A DNA stretch of 11,121 nucleotides from Planctomycetota bacterium (GCA_023429345.1 JAEYVB010000392.1:1-11121); one strand, 5' to 3'; shown: positions 1-6,631, counted from the first letter of the stretch. Made by a program: numbers and translations. The notes: a model not told the origin generated them from the sequence alone.

Positions 1-1559
1 AAGAGCGCCTGCGGCCGCCCGATCACCTTCAGCGTCGCGCCCGCGTGCGCCATCCGCAGCCACAGCTCGTAATCCATGCTGTGGTACAGGTCCGTGCGCA
101 CATGCCCGCCGGCCTTCTCCCAGATCGCCCGCGTGAACATCACCTCCGGCTGGTAGAAGAACTGGCCCTCCAGCCAGCACGCGTCGATCTCCAGCAGGTC
201 TGCCAGCGGCAGCGGCCCGTCCTCGCAGCTCGTCAGGTGCTTGGCCGAGAGCTTCCCGTTCCGGTAGATGTGCACCTCGCCCGCGACGAGGTCCGCGCCG
301 GTGGTCCTGAACGCCATGGCCGCGGCGGCCAGGGCGCCGGGCGCCAGCATGTCGTCGCTGTTCAGCCAGGTGAGGATGTCCCCGGTCGCGATCTTGAAGC
401 CGCGGGTGATGGCGTCGCTCTGGCCGCCGTCGGGCCCGCTCTCGACGTGCGTGAAGCCGTCGCGGTAGCGGTCGACGATGGACATCGTCTCATCGGTGGA
501 ACCGCCGTCCATGATGATGTGCTCGACGTTCGGGTAGCCCTGGTTGCGCACCGAGAGGATCGTCTCCTCTATGTACCGCCCCTGGTTGAAGCTCGGCGTC
601 ACGACCGTGATCTTCGGCCACGGGTACCCGCCGGGCATCGTCGGCGGGAGCGGCCGCTGGTCGGCGGTCGCTGCGTAGGGCCACGCCGCCCTCCGGCTCC
701 GCACCCGCAGCGCGTAGTCGCCCGAGAGTTCCTGCCGCGCCACCCGGGTGAGATCGCGCACGTTCGAGTAGTGGCGGTCTTTGCGGAGCGTCGGCGCGGT
801 GGGGCTGTGGTACCGCTCGTGGAGCGAGCGGCGGACCATCTCGAAGGCCCCGGCGCTCAGGGCACGTCCGCCGGCCGCGCCCCTCGCCCGCGGGTGCTCG
901 GCGTTGCGCCAGCCCGCCCCGACCGCCCTCAGCAGCATCGAGCCCGCGAACTGGCCCATCCGCTCGTACGCGCCGCACCCGATCCACTCGTCGATGGCGC
1001 GACGCACATCGGGGATTCCGTGGTAATCGTGGCACAGCACGGGCGTCCCCGGCGCCAGCACATCGGCGAGGATCCGGAGGTCGGCCCAGCACCCGGGGTA
1101 GCGGTGGTCGCCGTCGACAAAGACCATCGTCGGGACGATCGGGATCTCACGGACGAAGTGGGCCAGATCCCCGTGGAAGAGCAGGCAGCGGTCGGTCAGG
1201 CTCGCCTCCGCGATCGTCTTTCCGGCGCGAGCGATAAACGCGGGGTCCACATCCACGCCGTAGAACTGGGGGAGGGGCCCGCCCTTTTCCTGCATCGCCC
1301 GGAGCGCGCCCCGCAACTCGACGACCGCGGACCGGCCGCCGAAGACGCCGATCTCCAGGATGACCGCGCCGTTGTGGTAGGCCAGCTCGTAGAGCTTCTG
1401 GCTGTCGGCGGGGTCCTGCCATCCGGGGAGGTCCCTGGTCGCCTCCCAGATGCCCCGGTGTTCCTCGTTCAGGAACTCGGGCGTATCCGGCCAGCTGGGC
1501 AGGTGGACGAACCCCGGTCGGTCCGCGCGCACGATCTGGGGGGGTCGGATCTCGATCAT
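1..1559 (-). CDS. Methyltransferase-like / GT2 glycosyltransferase fusion, 3' end outside window
   Basis: An open frame of 519 codons from the ATG at 1559 reaches the left edge without a stop, so the protein is truncated by the window. Residues about 55-210 look like a class I SAM-dependent methyltransferase of the Methyltransf_24 type: LEIGVFGGRS (68-77) is the SAM-binding loop, YGVDVDP follows, and FVDGDHR (147-153) and VLCHDY complete the fold. After a linker rich in Arg and Ala, residues from about 315 form a family 2 glycosyltransferase: KITVVTPSFNQGRYIEET, DGGSTDET, PDGGQSDA and the nucleotide-sugar/metal motif WLNSDD (398-403), with DYELWLRM at 496-503. It should transfer a sugar from an activated nucleotide donor; acceptor and methylation target are unknown. 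The start lies 31 bases after the stop of the GT9 gene, with a purine-rich GAAAGAG as possible ribosome site, so the two are probably co-transcribed. The domain calls are firm; the catalytic competence of the methyltransferase half is inferred. Confidence 0.88.
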   Translation of the reverse strand, partial: MIEIRPPQIVRADRPGFVHLPSWPDTPEFLNEEHRGIWEATRDLPGWQDPADSQKLYELAYHNGAVILEIGVFGGRSAVVELRGALRAMQEKGGPLPQFYGVDVDPAFIARAGKTIAEASLTDRCLLFHGDLAHFVREIPIVPTMVFVDGDHRYPGCWADLRILADVLAPGTPVLCHDYHGIPDVRRAIDEWIGCGAYERMGQFAGSMLLRAVGAGWRNAEHPRARGAAGGRALSAGAFEMVRRSLHERYHSPTAPTLRKDRHYSNVRDLTRVARQELSGDYALRVRSRRAAWPYAATADQRPLPPTMPGGYPWPKITVVTPSFNQGRYIEETILSVRNQGYPNVEHIIMDGGSTDETMSIVDRYRDGFTHVESGPDGGQSDAITRGFKIATGDILTWLNSDDMLAPGALAAAAMAFRTTGADLVAGEVHIYRNGKLSAKHLTSCEDGPLPLADLLEIDACWLEGQFFYQPEVMFTRAIWEKAGGHVRTDLYHSMDYELWLRMAHAGATLKVIGRPQAL

Positions 1560-1590
1560 CTCGCTCTTTCTTCCGATTCGAACCGCGCGG

Positions 1591-3372
1591 TCAATGCTTG
1601 CCGTTCAGGCCGCCGTTGCCGTTGACCGACTCCTTCTCCCACGGCAGCGTCATGCACAGGTGCAGCCGCTGGCCGTACCGGCGCCAGCGGGATTGCATCA
1701 GCTCGTTCAGGCGCGGGCGCACCGTCGACAGCTCCTCTTCGAGCTGGCGGCTCCAGCGCGAGAGCGCCGCGTGCTCCCCCCGCACCCGCTCCAGTTTCGT
1801 GCTCAGGTCGCTGACCTCCGCCTGGGCCTGCGTCAGGTCGGCCTGCACCTTCGCCAGCCGCGTCCGCAGATCGCCCTCGCGCTGCACGCGATGCGCCTCC
1901 TCGCCCGCGAACTTCTCGCGGACCTGCGCCTCCAACCGCGCGCGGAGGGCATCCTCGGCGTTCTGGGCCTTGGCCTCCAGCTCGGCGGCGCGCTTCTGCC
2001 ATTCCGCCTCCCGCGCGTGCAGGAGCCCCTCGGTCGCCGCGACCCGCTGTTTCAGCAGGGCCTCTCGCCGGGCCATCTCGTTCTTGACGGATTCGAGCTC
2101 CGCAGCCAGCACTTCGGCCCGGCCCGCCTGCCGGGCGGTCCGCTCCAGTGTTTCGGTCAGGGACTGGGTCTGCTCCATGTGTTCTCTCCGCGTAACGGAA
2201 ACCTGCGTGAGATGAGCCCGCCCCCATTCCGCACCCTCACGACCGATCCTGCTCAGCAGCACCGTGTCGGGCCTGATCACCCGAACGGTGCGCTCCGACA
2301 CCTTACCGGCCTCCAGCTCTTCCATCGCCGCGAGCGCCGCCTGGACCGGGACGTCCTTGATGCAGTACGACTCCGGCAGGTGGCATACCCAGTTGCACCC
2401 CGCGCACGGCGTCCCCACCGTCAGCGCGACGCTCGGGTCCACCTGCGGCACAAACCGCGGCCACGTCCCCCCGCCGAACACGGCCAGAACGGGCTTTCCC
2501 ATCGCCGCGGCGATATGCATCGGCCCCGTATCACGCCCCACGTACCCCGACGACCGCGCCACCAGCCCCAGCAGCACATCCAGGTCGCCTTCCCCCCGCC
2601 CGAACCACTCGGCCGCGGCCGCCGCCTGGTCCCCCATCAGCGTCCGCACCTTGCGGGCCGTCTCGGCCTCCGAATCCTGCCCGATCAGGAGGAACTTCCG
2701 GCCGTGGCGCAGCGCCCACAGCTTCAGGACCTCCGCCCACCGCTCCGGCTGCCAGTTGCGCAGCCGTGTCCATTTGGTATCCCCCACGCACGCGACCCAG
2801 TACGCGCCCGCATCGAAGCCGAGACGCGAGAGCACCGCATCCGCCGCGGCCAGGTGTTCGGCGGCCGCCTCCAGCCGCGGATCTGGCAGGTTGACGGCGC
2901 GCCCGAGCACGGCGCTGGCCAGAAGCTCGTTCTTGCGGACCTCCGGGGTCTCCTCCGCCACCTGCACGCGGTCCGTGACCCGAAGCTTTGATTCCGGGGC
3001 CGGCCCGTAGTGCGGGTCGGCGAAGAGCCGCCCGGCCATCGCAGCAACCCGGGCCCCTGGAAGTTCGTGCGAGAGCCGCTCCGAGAGCGCTGTCCACTGG
3101 TAGGGGGCCACCAGGAGGAGGTCCGGTGCGAACTCCCGCGCGGCGGCGGCCACGGGTTCGAGCGAGGGGTCCGCGGCCCGAAGTTTCGGGTTGTAGAGGT
3201 TGGTACCGACTGTGAGAACCTTCGCCCCGGGGACCAGGGCCCCGATCGCCGGCGTCAGCAAGGGACGGACCAGCAGCATGAGCTCATGACCGGCATCCTG
3301 GAGGGCCCGGTACATGGGCTGGCGCAGCACCACATCGCCGATGGTGTCCGGATTGCTCGCCAAGATCCGCAT
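1591..3372 (-). CDS. GT9 (heptosyltransferase-type) glycosyltransferase with C-terminal coiled coil
   Basis: The protein has 593 residues. Residues 1-380 are a GT-B fold glycosyltransferase of family 9: MRILASNPDTIGDVVLRQPM at the N-terminus resembles the opening of heptosyltransferases, and GYVGRDTGPMHIAAAMGKPV (277-294) is the family's donor-binding signature. A cysteine cluster at 323-337 (CAGC, VC, YC) is seen in many GT9 members. Normal GT9 proteins are about 330-380 residues; here a roughly 160-residue extension follows (about 395-560), rich in Glu, Arg, Ala, Gln and Leu with heptad-like spacing, hence a coiled coil. It ends in SRWRRYGQRLHL and a Gly/Asn-rich tail. The likely role is adding heptose or a similar sugar to a surface glycan; the exact donor cannot be read from sequence. 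Only a weak GAGGG precedes the ATG, about 12 bases away. It sits between the NRDE-family gene (71-base gap) and the GT2 fusion (31-base gap). Confidence 0.9.
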   Translation of the reverse strand: MRILASNPDTIGDVVLRQPMYRALQDAGHELMLLVRPLLTPAIGALVPGAKVLTVGTNLYNPKLRAADPSLEPVAAAAREFAPDLLLVAPYQWTALSERLSHELPGARVAAMAGRLFADPHYGPAPESKLRVTDRVQVAEETPEVRKNELLASAVLGRAVNLPDPRLEAAAEHLAAADAVLSRLGFDAGAYWVACVGDTKWTRLRNWQPERWAEVLKLWALRHGRKFLLIGQDSEAETARKVRTLMGDQAAAAAEWFGRGEGDLDVLLGLVARSSGYVGRDTGPMHIAAAMGKPVLAVFGGGTWPRFVPQVDPSVALTVGTPCAGCNWVCHLPESYCIKDVPVQAALAAMEELEAGKVSERTVRVIRPDTVLLSRIGREGAEWGRAHLTQVSVTRREHMEQTQSLTETLERTARQAGRAEVLAAELESVKNEMARREALLKQRVAATEGLLHAREAEWQKRAAELEAKAQNAEDALRARLEAQVREKFAGEEAHRVQREGDLRTRLAKVQADLTQAQAEVSDLSTKLERVRGEHAALSRWSRQLEEELSTVRPRLNELMQSRWRRYGQRLHLCMTLPWEKESVNGNGGLNGKH

Positions 3373-3443
3373 TCGTCGTTAGAACCCTCAAAGCCCGGCT
3401 TCGGCGCGGGTTCCGATCATAAGCCGCCCGCGTGAGGCGGGTT

Positions 3444-4172
3444 TCACCCGGAGACCGCCGCGGCCGCCCCGACCGCCTCGTACGCCATCGCGGGATCCCC
3501 CTCGGGGGTGACTTCGATGGTGGTGATGGAGACTGTCCGAGCCTCCGGGCGCGACATCAGCACGCTGATCTCGGGCCGCTCCGCCCAGGTGTGCCGGTGG
3601 TACTCATCCTGCCGCTCAGGACTGGGGCCCGGGCGCAGGACAAGTTCCTCGAATAGGTCCAGCCGCCGCAGCACCCGGGAGTCTCCCAGCCCGCTGCTGG
3701 CCAGGCAGACCGTCTGCTCGTGCCACGCCACGGTCAGTTCCGACCGATCCCACCGGAGTTCGGCCGCGACCGGGTCCGGGCCGCTCACCGCCAACAGTCG
3801 GAAGGGCGCGAACCGTTCCAGGTCCATTGCGGCAAGCCGCCGCACGGCGTGCTCGGCGTCCGCTTCCCGGAGGAGTTCGGGGATGATCAGCCCCCGCGAC
3901 TGGATGCCACGGAGGCCCGATACGTCGATCGCAGGCTCGAGATTCAGGTTGAGGAGCGAAAGGGCGAGGCCGGCGTCGGACACCCCTATCCATGTTCCGC
4001 CGGCCTCCGTGTCCATGGGCCAGAGCGCCCGGCGGTGGCTTCCCTCCACACCCCTCCAGCGCGGAGTCAGGGCCGGGGGGCGCGTGCGGCTCTCGTCGCG
4101 GTTGCACACCACGCGAAAGCCGATCGGGGACTCGTCCCTGTCCCGCAGCGGAATGACGGAAACGGTGCACAT
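3444..4172 (-). CDS. NRDE / TANGO2 family protein
   Basis: A 242-residue protein of the NRDE family, whose eukaryotic member is TANGO2. It begins MCTVSVIP and carries the name-giving NRDE at residues 24-27, followed by SRTRPPA. Further family features are GGTWIGVSDAG (58-68), the SRG at 92-94, SSGLGDSR (159-166) and a C-terminal strand segment SVLMSRPEARTVSITTIEV (203-221). Cys2 right after the initiator Met is conserved in the family and recalls N-terminal nucleophile hydrolases, but no enzymatic reaction is established. In animals TANGO2 has been linked to heme or lipid handling; that should not be transferred to this protein without evidence. Length is typical (about 230-280). No good ribosome site precedes the ATG; the start is chosen because Met-Cys-Thr is the family's N-terminus. 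It follows the DinB-like gene by 24 bases, which suggests co-transcription and perhaps translational coupling. Confidence 0.9.
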   Translation of the reverse strand: MCTVSVIPLRDRDESPIGFRVVCNRDESRTRPPALTPRWRGVEGSHRRALWPMDTEAGGTWIGVSDAGLALSLLNLNLEPAIDVSGLRGIQSRGLIIPELLREADAEHAVRRLAAMDLERFAPFRLLAVSGPDPVAAELRWDRSELTVAWHEQTVCLASSGLGDSRVLRRLDLFEELVLRPGPSPERQDEYHRHTWAERPEISVLMSRPEARTVSITTIEVTPEGDPAMAYEAVGAAAAVSG

Positions 4173-4196
4173 GCAGAGGCGTGGAGCCGGCCGATC

Positions 4197-4754
4197 TTAG
4201 CGCCCGCTGCGCTCGTGATTAATGGTGGAGGGGGCCTTCCCGAAGTCCGGTCCGACCCGGATCCCCAGTTCCGAGGCAATCGCCACCATCATGGCGTTGT
4301 GATGGATGGCGTGGTGCGTGGCGAAGGCCAGCTCACGCCCGAGCGTGGATTCGAGCTCCGCCTCCTGGCCGTCACCGCTGAGCATGACCCTGACCCGGAC
4401 GGGGCTCGACAGGGCGGCATCATCGAGATTCCGCAGCCGGCCCGCGAGCTCTTCGATGGCCCCGAGCGCCGCCGCGGGCTCGGACTCCATGGGGACGTTG
4501 CGCTCGCGATGGTCATAGTCGATGGGGCTGCCCCGGTCGAAGCCTTCCAGGGCGGCCCGGAAGTGGTCGAGGCAGTGCCGCACGTGCTTGCCGATCGTTC
4601 CCCCGGGGAGCACCCGCGAGAGCTGTGCGTAGCGGCCATCCTCCGCCGCCACCGCCGCGATGAAGCCGCCGCACTGGTCCAGCAGGGCGACGCCCGCGGC
4701 CGTCACGGGGGCCCGGCAAGGGGGGGGCGTTGTTGTTCGCGAAAGGGTCGTCAT
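4197..4754 (-). CDS. DinB-like four-helix metal-site protein
   Basis: A 185-residue protein with the layout of the DinB/YfiT superfamily: a helix with GKHVRHCLDHF (55-65), a central DYDHRERNVPMESEP stretch (79-93), and a later helix with THHAIHHNAMM (146-156). The histidines at 57, 60 or 64 and the HxxxH pair (148/152 or 147/151) would form the three-histidine metal site usual in this superfamily. Members include thiol-dependent S-transferases (bacillithiol and mycothiol types) and many proteins of unknown role; the name comes from Bacillus DinB and does not mean the DNA polymerase. The first 15 residues are Thr/Pro-rich and probably disordered. The ATG is supported by AGGAAG (4762-4767 on the plus strand, read as the complement) seven bases upstream. 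It heads the run that continues with the NRDE-family gene, 24 bases downstream. Substrate unknown. Confidence 0.82.
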   Translation of the reverse strand: MTTLSRTTTPPPCRAPVTAAGVALLDQCGGFIAAVAAEDGRYAQLSRVLPGGTIGKHVRHCLDHFRAALEGFDRGSPIDYDHRERNVPMESEPAAALGAIEELAGRLRNLDDAALSSPVRVRVMLSGDGQEAELESTLGRELAFATHHAIHHNAMMVAIASELGIRVGPDFGKAPSTINHERSGR

Positions 4755-4761
4755 CTGGTGG

Positions 4762-4767
4762 CTTCCT
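4762..4767 (-). promoter_or_regulatory. Ribosome binding site of the DinB-like gene
   Basis: On the minus strand the bases read AGGAAG, seven bases before the ATG at 4754. This fixes the start of the DinB-like gene. Confidence 0.6.
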
Positions 4768-4774
4768 GGGTCAT

Positions 4775-4790
4775 GCCGGGTTCACCCGGC
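4775..4790. repeat. Perfect 6-bp inverted repeat upstream of the DinB-like gene
   Basis: GCCGGG and CCCGGC are separated by TTCA, giving a six-pair stem with a four-base loop (seven pairs if the inner T-A closes over two bases). It lies 21-36 bases ahead of the DinB-like ATG, so it would be in the 5' untranslated leader or overlap an operator. There is no T-run beside it, so it is not an intrinsic terminator. Confidence 0.4.
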
Positions 4791-4900
4791 TTCCGGGCAT
4801 GGTATTCGGATGTCCAACGACAGCGGTCGGGGAAACCGCCGCCTTCAGAAAGGCGCCGTCCGGCTTTGTGGGAACTTCGGCCGTCGGCTTCCGGGCGCAC

Positions 4901-4927
4901 GAAAAAGCCCCGGCCGGGGCCGGGGCT
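4901..4927 (-). terminator. Intrinsic terminator of the sigma factor gene
   Basis: Read on the minus strand, AGCCCCGG and CCGGGGCT form an eight-pair GC-rich stem around a six-base loop (CCCCGG), directly followed by TTTTC (the stem's last T plus this tract give five T). It lies 35 bases after the sigma-factor stop, exactly where a terminator is expected, and isolates that gene from the DinB-like gene downstream. Confidence 0.85.
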
Positions 4928-4961
4928 GGGGTAGCGGACGGTGGTGGGGCAGATCCCCTGA

Positions 4962-6080
4962 TCAGTTGAGGGAGATGGTTTCCTGAGGCTGGCCGCCCTG
5001 GGAGGTGATCGGCAGGCCGTCAGGGCCGACCTCTTCCTCGCCTTCCTTGGTCCCGAGGAAGTTCTTCTCCAACTGCAGGCGGATCTTCTCCATGGCCTTG
5101 TTCTGGATCTGGCGGACCCGCTCCTTGGTGACGCCGATGATCTGGCCGACCTGCTCGAGCGTCATGGGCTTCTCGCCCTCCTCGGCCTCGAGGCCGAAGC
5201 GGTGCTCGATCACGGTGCGCTCGACATCCGTCAGATCCGCCCGGTTCTCCAGGACGATCCGCTTGACCTCTTCGGCCGCGTCCTTCTCGAACGTGGACCG
5301 CTTGGTCTCCAGGAAGTTGGACCGCTCCAGCTTCGGATCAAAGTCCGTGGGGAAGCGCTGGCGGTACTTGCTCAGCTTCATCCCCTGGCGGCTGAAGGCC
5401 TTCAGGATGGCGCGGCAGGCGTAGGTCGAGAACTTGTACCCGCGGCCGGCGTCGAACTTGTCGACCGCCCGGAGCAGGGCCATGTTCCCCTCGCTCACGA
5501 GGTCGGCGAAGTCCACCTCGCTCATGCGGGTGCGCTTGGCCATCGCCAGCACCAGGGCGAGGTTGGTCTCGGCGATCTGCTCGCGGATCCGGTCGCTGAG
5601 CCGGTACCAGCGGAGGACCTCTTCGGCCTGCTCGGTCACCGGCTTCTTCGTGGGGCTCGACCACACCTCCTGCTGGATCTTCCAGATCCGGTAGCGGGCG
5701 TAGTTGAACTGGTGGAAGAGGACCTTCTCCTCGGCCCCGGTCAGGATGACCTGCTGGGCGCTTTTGACCGTGCGGGTCTTGCTGGAGGCCGAGAGATCGT
5801 CCATCACCGGGTGATACCACGAGGTGTCCGGCTTCTGGATGTCCGGAGCCTCCTCGTAGATCTTCTTCTCCGCGTCCTTCTCGTAGAAGGCCGGCGAATC
5901 GATGAAGTCCTGCTCCTGGCTCATGATCTGGTTCAGGAGCTTTTCATCCTCCGAGCTGAGCGCCCGGCGCGTAGCCTTGGACCCGCTGCCAGCCGGCGCA
6001 GGAGCGGCCGTCACGCCGACGCGATGGCGACGGCGGGCCTGCTCGAGAGGGCTGGGACTGGATCGCTGTACACGGCTCAT
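4962..6080 (-). CDS. Sigma-70 family RNA polymerase sigma factor with shortened region 3
   Basis: A 372-residue sigma factor. The first 110 residues are unusual: a basic Ala/Pro/Arg-rich stretch, then an acidic segment (LSSEDEKLLNQIMSQEQDFI, 41-60). Residues 111-135 (VILTGAEEKVLFHQFNYARYR) match region 1.2. Region 2 spans about 163-231: IREQIAETNLALVLAMAKR, FADLVSEGNMALLRAVDKFD and GYKFSTYACRAILKAFSRQ, which cover core binding, -10 recognition and melting. Region 4 is about 280-338, with LTDVERTVIEHRFGL and the helix-turn-helix MTLEQVGQIIGVTKERVRQIQNKAMEKI that reads the -35 box. Only about 45 residues separate regions 2 and 4, and the RIPVHM-type region 3.0 motif of RpoD is absent. An in-frame ATG at 6311 exists, but the start at 6080 has AAAGGA five bases upstream and homology begins only after it. 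Divergent from the SOD gene and followed by its own terminator. A planctomycete group 1/2-like factor is likely; promoter targets are unknown. Confidence 0.92.
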   Translation of the reverse strand: MSRVQRSSPSPLEQARRRHRVGVTAAPAPAGSGSKATRRALSSEDEKLLNQIMSQEQDFIDSPAFYEKDAEKKIYEEAPDIQKPDTSWYHPVMDDLSASSKTRTVKSAQQVILTGAEEKVLFHQFNYARYRIWKIQQEVWSSPTKKPVTEQAEEVLRWYRLSDRIREQIAETNLALVLAMAKRTRMSEVDFADLVSEGNMALLRAVDKFDAGRGYKFSTYACRAILKAFSRQGMKLSKYRQRFPTDFDPKLERSNFLETKRSTFEKDAAEEVKRIVLENRADLTDVERTVIEHRFGLEAEEGEKPMTLEQVGQIIGVTKERVRQIQNKAMEKIRLQLEKNFLGTKEGEEEVGPDGLPITSQGGQPQETISLN

Positions 6081-6085
6081 ATCAA

Positions 6086-6091
6086 TCCTTT
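6086..6091 (-). promoter_or_regulatory. Ribosome binding site deciding the sigma factor start
   Basis: The minus strand reads AAAGGA, then five bases, then the ATG at 6080. This favours the 372-residue product over a 449-residue one starting at 6311. Confidence 0.7.
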
Positions 6092-6470
6092 GCTTGCAAA
6101 CGACGGCCCAGGACCTTTGACCGCTGCAATCGCGCTGGAGCGAAACACCGGCTCCTTGTCCTGGGCGAACTCTGTCCCGGGAATTCCTCAACCCTCGGAA
6201 ACGCTTTGTCCGGCTCGGCCCTCGTGGCCGGCGCAGTACCTTGGTAATACGCCGTCCGAAGCCGCTTGTTTCGCTCTTTCTAGAACGATTCGAAGCGGGC
6301 AGTCCGACCACCGCCGGCTGAACATCTCGCCGGTTTCACGCCTGGCCACGCCCCACATCCGTGCGGGTGATGGTCGGGCCTTGCCTTCATTGGCAGCCTG
6401 ATTGACGCCTCGGATGCCCCCACATACGCTCTTGCGACCCGGCAATCCTGCCCCGGGACGCGGGGGCCTG

Positions 6471-6479
6471 TTATCCACA
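6471..6479 (+). promoter_or_regulatory. DnaA-box sequence TTATCCACA
   Basis: The nine bases are identical to the strongest DnaA box of the well-studied origins. It stands alone: I found no second copy in this region on either strand and no AT-rich unwinding element, so it is not an origin here. In this GC-rich DNA a chance match is uncommon but possible. It might be a regulatory DnaA site for one of the divergent genes. Confidence 0.35.
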
Positions 6480-6618
6480 GGATACTCGGTTCGGCACGCT
6501 TCGCAAGTTCAATCTTCCTTCACCCACATCCACTCCACATTGGCGCAGCGGCCACGGTTCGGATTTCAGGATCTGTTAGGGTCCGAGAAACCACGGTGCC
6601 CTCCCAGGAGGATGGGCG

Positions 6619-6624
6619 AAGGAG
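6619..6624 (+). promoter_or_regulatory. Ribosome binding site deciding the SOD start
   Basis: AAGGAG lies seven bases before the ATG at 6632. It supports that start over an in-frame GTG at 6596, which would add twelve residues not found in the SOD family. Confidence 0.8.
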
Positions 6625-6631
6625 ATTGACG

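Larger units (their letters stand above)
4755..4961. other. Intergenic region between sigma factor and DinB-like genes
   Basis: About 207 bases without a gene. It contains the sigma-factor terminator (4901-4927), a perfect short inverted repeat GCCGGG-TTCA-CCCGGC at 4775-4790, and the DinB-like ribosome site. The promoter for the downstream minus-strand run must lie roughly between 4790 and 4900 if transcription restarts here, but I see no convincing -35/-10 pair. Confidence 0.5.
6081..6631. other. Divergent intergenic region, sigma factor / superoxide dismutase
   Basis: 551 bases with no convincing gene. It must carry the promoters of both flanking genes, but no clear -35/-10 pair stands out on either strand. 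Visible items are ribosome sites at both ends, a perfect DnaA-box sequence at 6471-6479, a bipartite motif at 6271-6294 that recurs at 1561-1582, and a short palindrome TTCTAGAA at 6278-6285. Small open frames on either strand here lack ribosome sites and recognisable protein features. Confidence 0.6.

Noticed and set aside
1566..1590. tRNA T-loop-like sequence GGTTCGAATC on the minus strand
   Set aside because: The flanking bases do not form a T-arm stem, and the bases upstream are coding, leaving no room for a tRNA. The resemblance is accidental.
45..1625. Long plus-strand open frame of 526 codons
   Set aside because: It is antisense to the methyltransferase-GT2 gene, whose minus-strand frame shows clear family motifs. 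The plus-strand product is Arg/Pro/Ala/Val-rich with no recognisable domain, as expected for a shadow frame in GC-rich DNA.
2089..2103. 15-base identity (GGATTCGAGCTCCGC) with 4347-4361
   Set aside because: Both copies encode the same four or five residues (AELES) in coding regions of the GT9 and DinB-like genes. Codon bias explains the match.
1450..2991. Plus-strand open frame of 513 codons opposite the GT9 gene
   Set aside because: The composition is that of reverse-complemented coding DNA, with no domain or ribosome site. The minus-strand GT9 gene accounts for the region.
3427..3441. Hairpin CCCGC-GTGAG-GCGGG between the NRDE and GT9 genes as a terminator
   Set aside because: The stem has only five pairs and no T-run follows on the minus strand, so the genes on either side may still share a transcript.
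3720..4934. Plus-strand open frame of 404 codons
   Set aside because: It spans two real minus-strand genes and even the sigma-factor terminator. No family features are present.
6081..6311. N-terminal extension of the sigma factor from an ATG at 6311
   Set aside because: The extra 77 residues are Arg/Ser/Gly-rich without family similarity, and the ATG at 6080 has a strong ribosome site.
5202..6401. Plus-strand open frame of 399 codons opposite the sigma factor
   Set aside because: The sequence is a mirror of the sigma gene (long runs of Leu, Val, Gly, Asp, Arg) and has no homology signal.
6188..6478. Small minus-strand open frame of 96 codons
   Set aside because: No ribosome site, no recognisable protein features, and it lies in what looks like a promoter region. 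A real small protein cannot be excluded, but nothing supports it.
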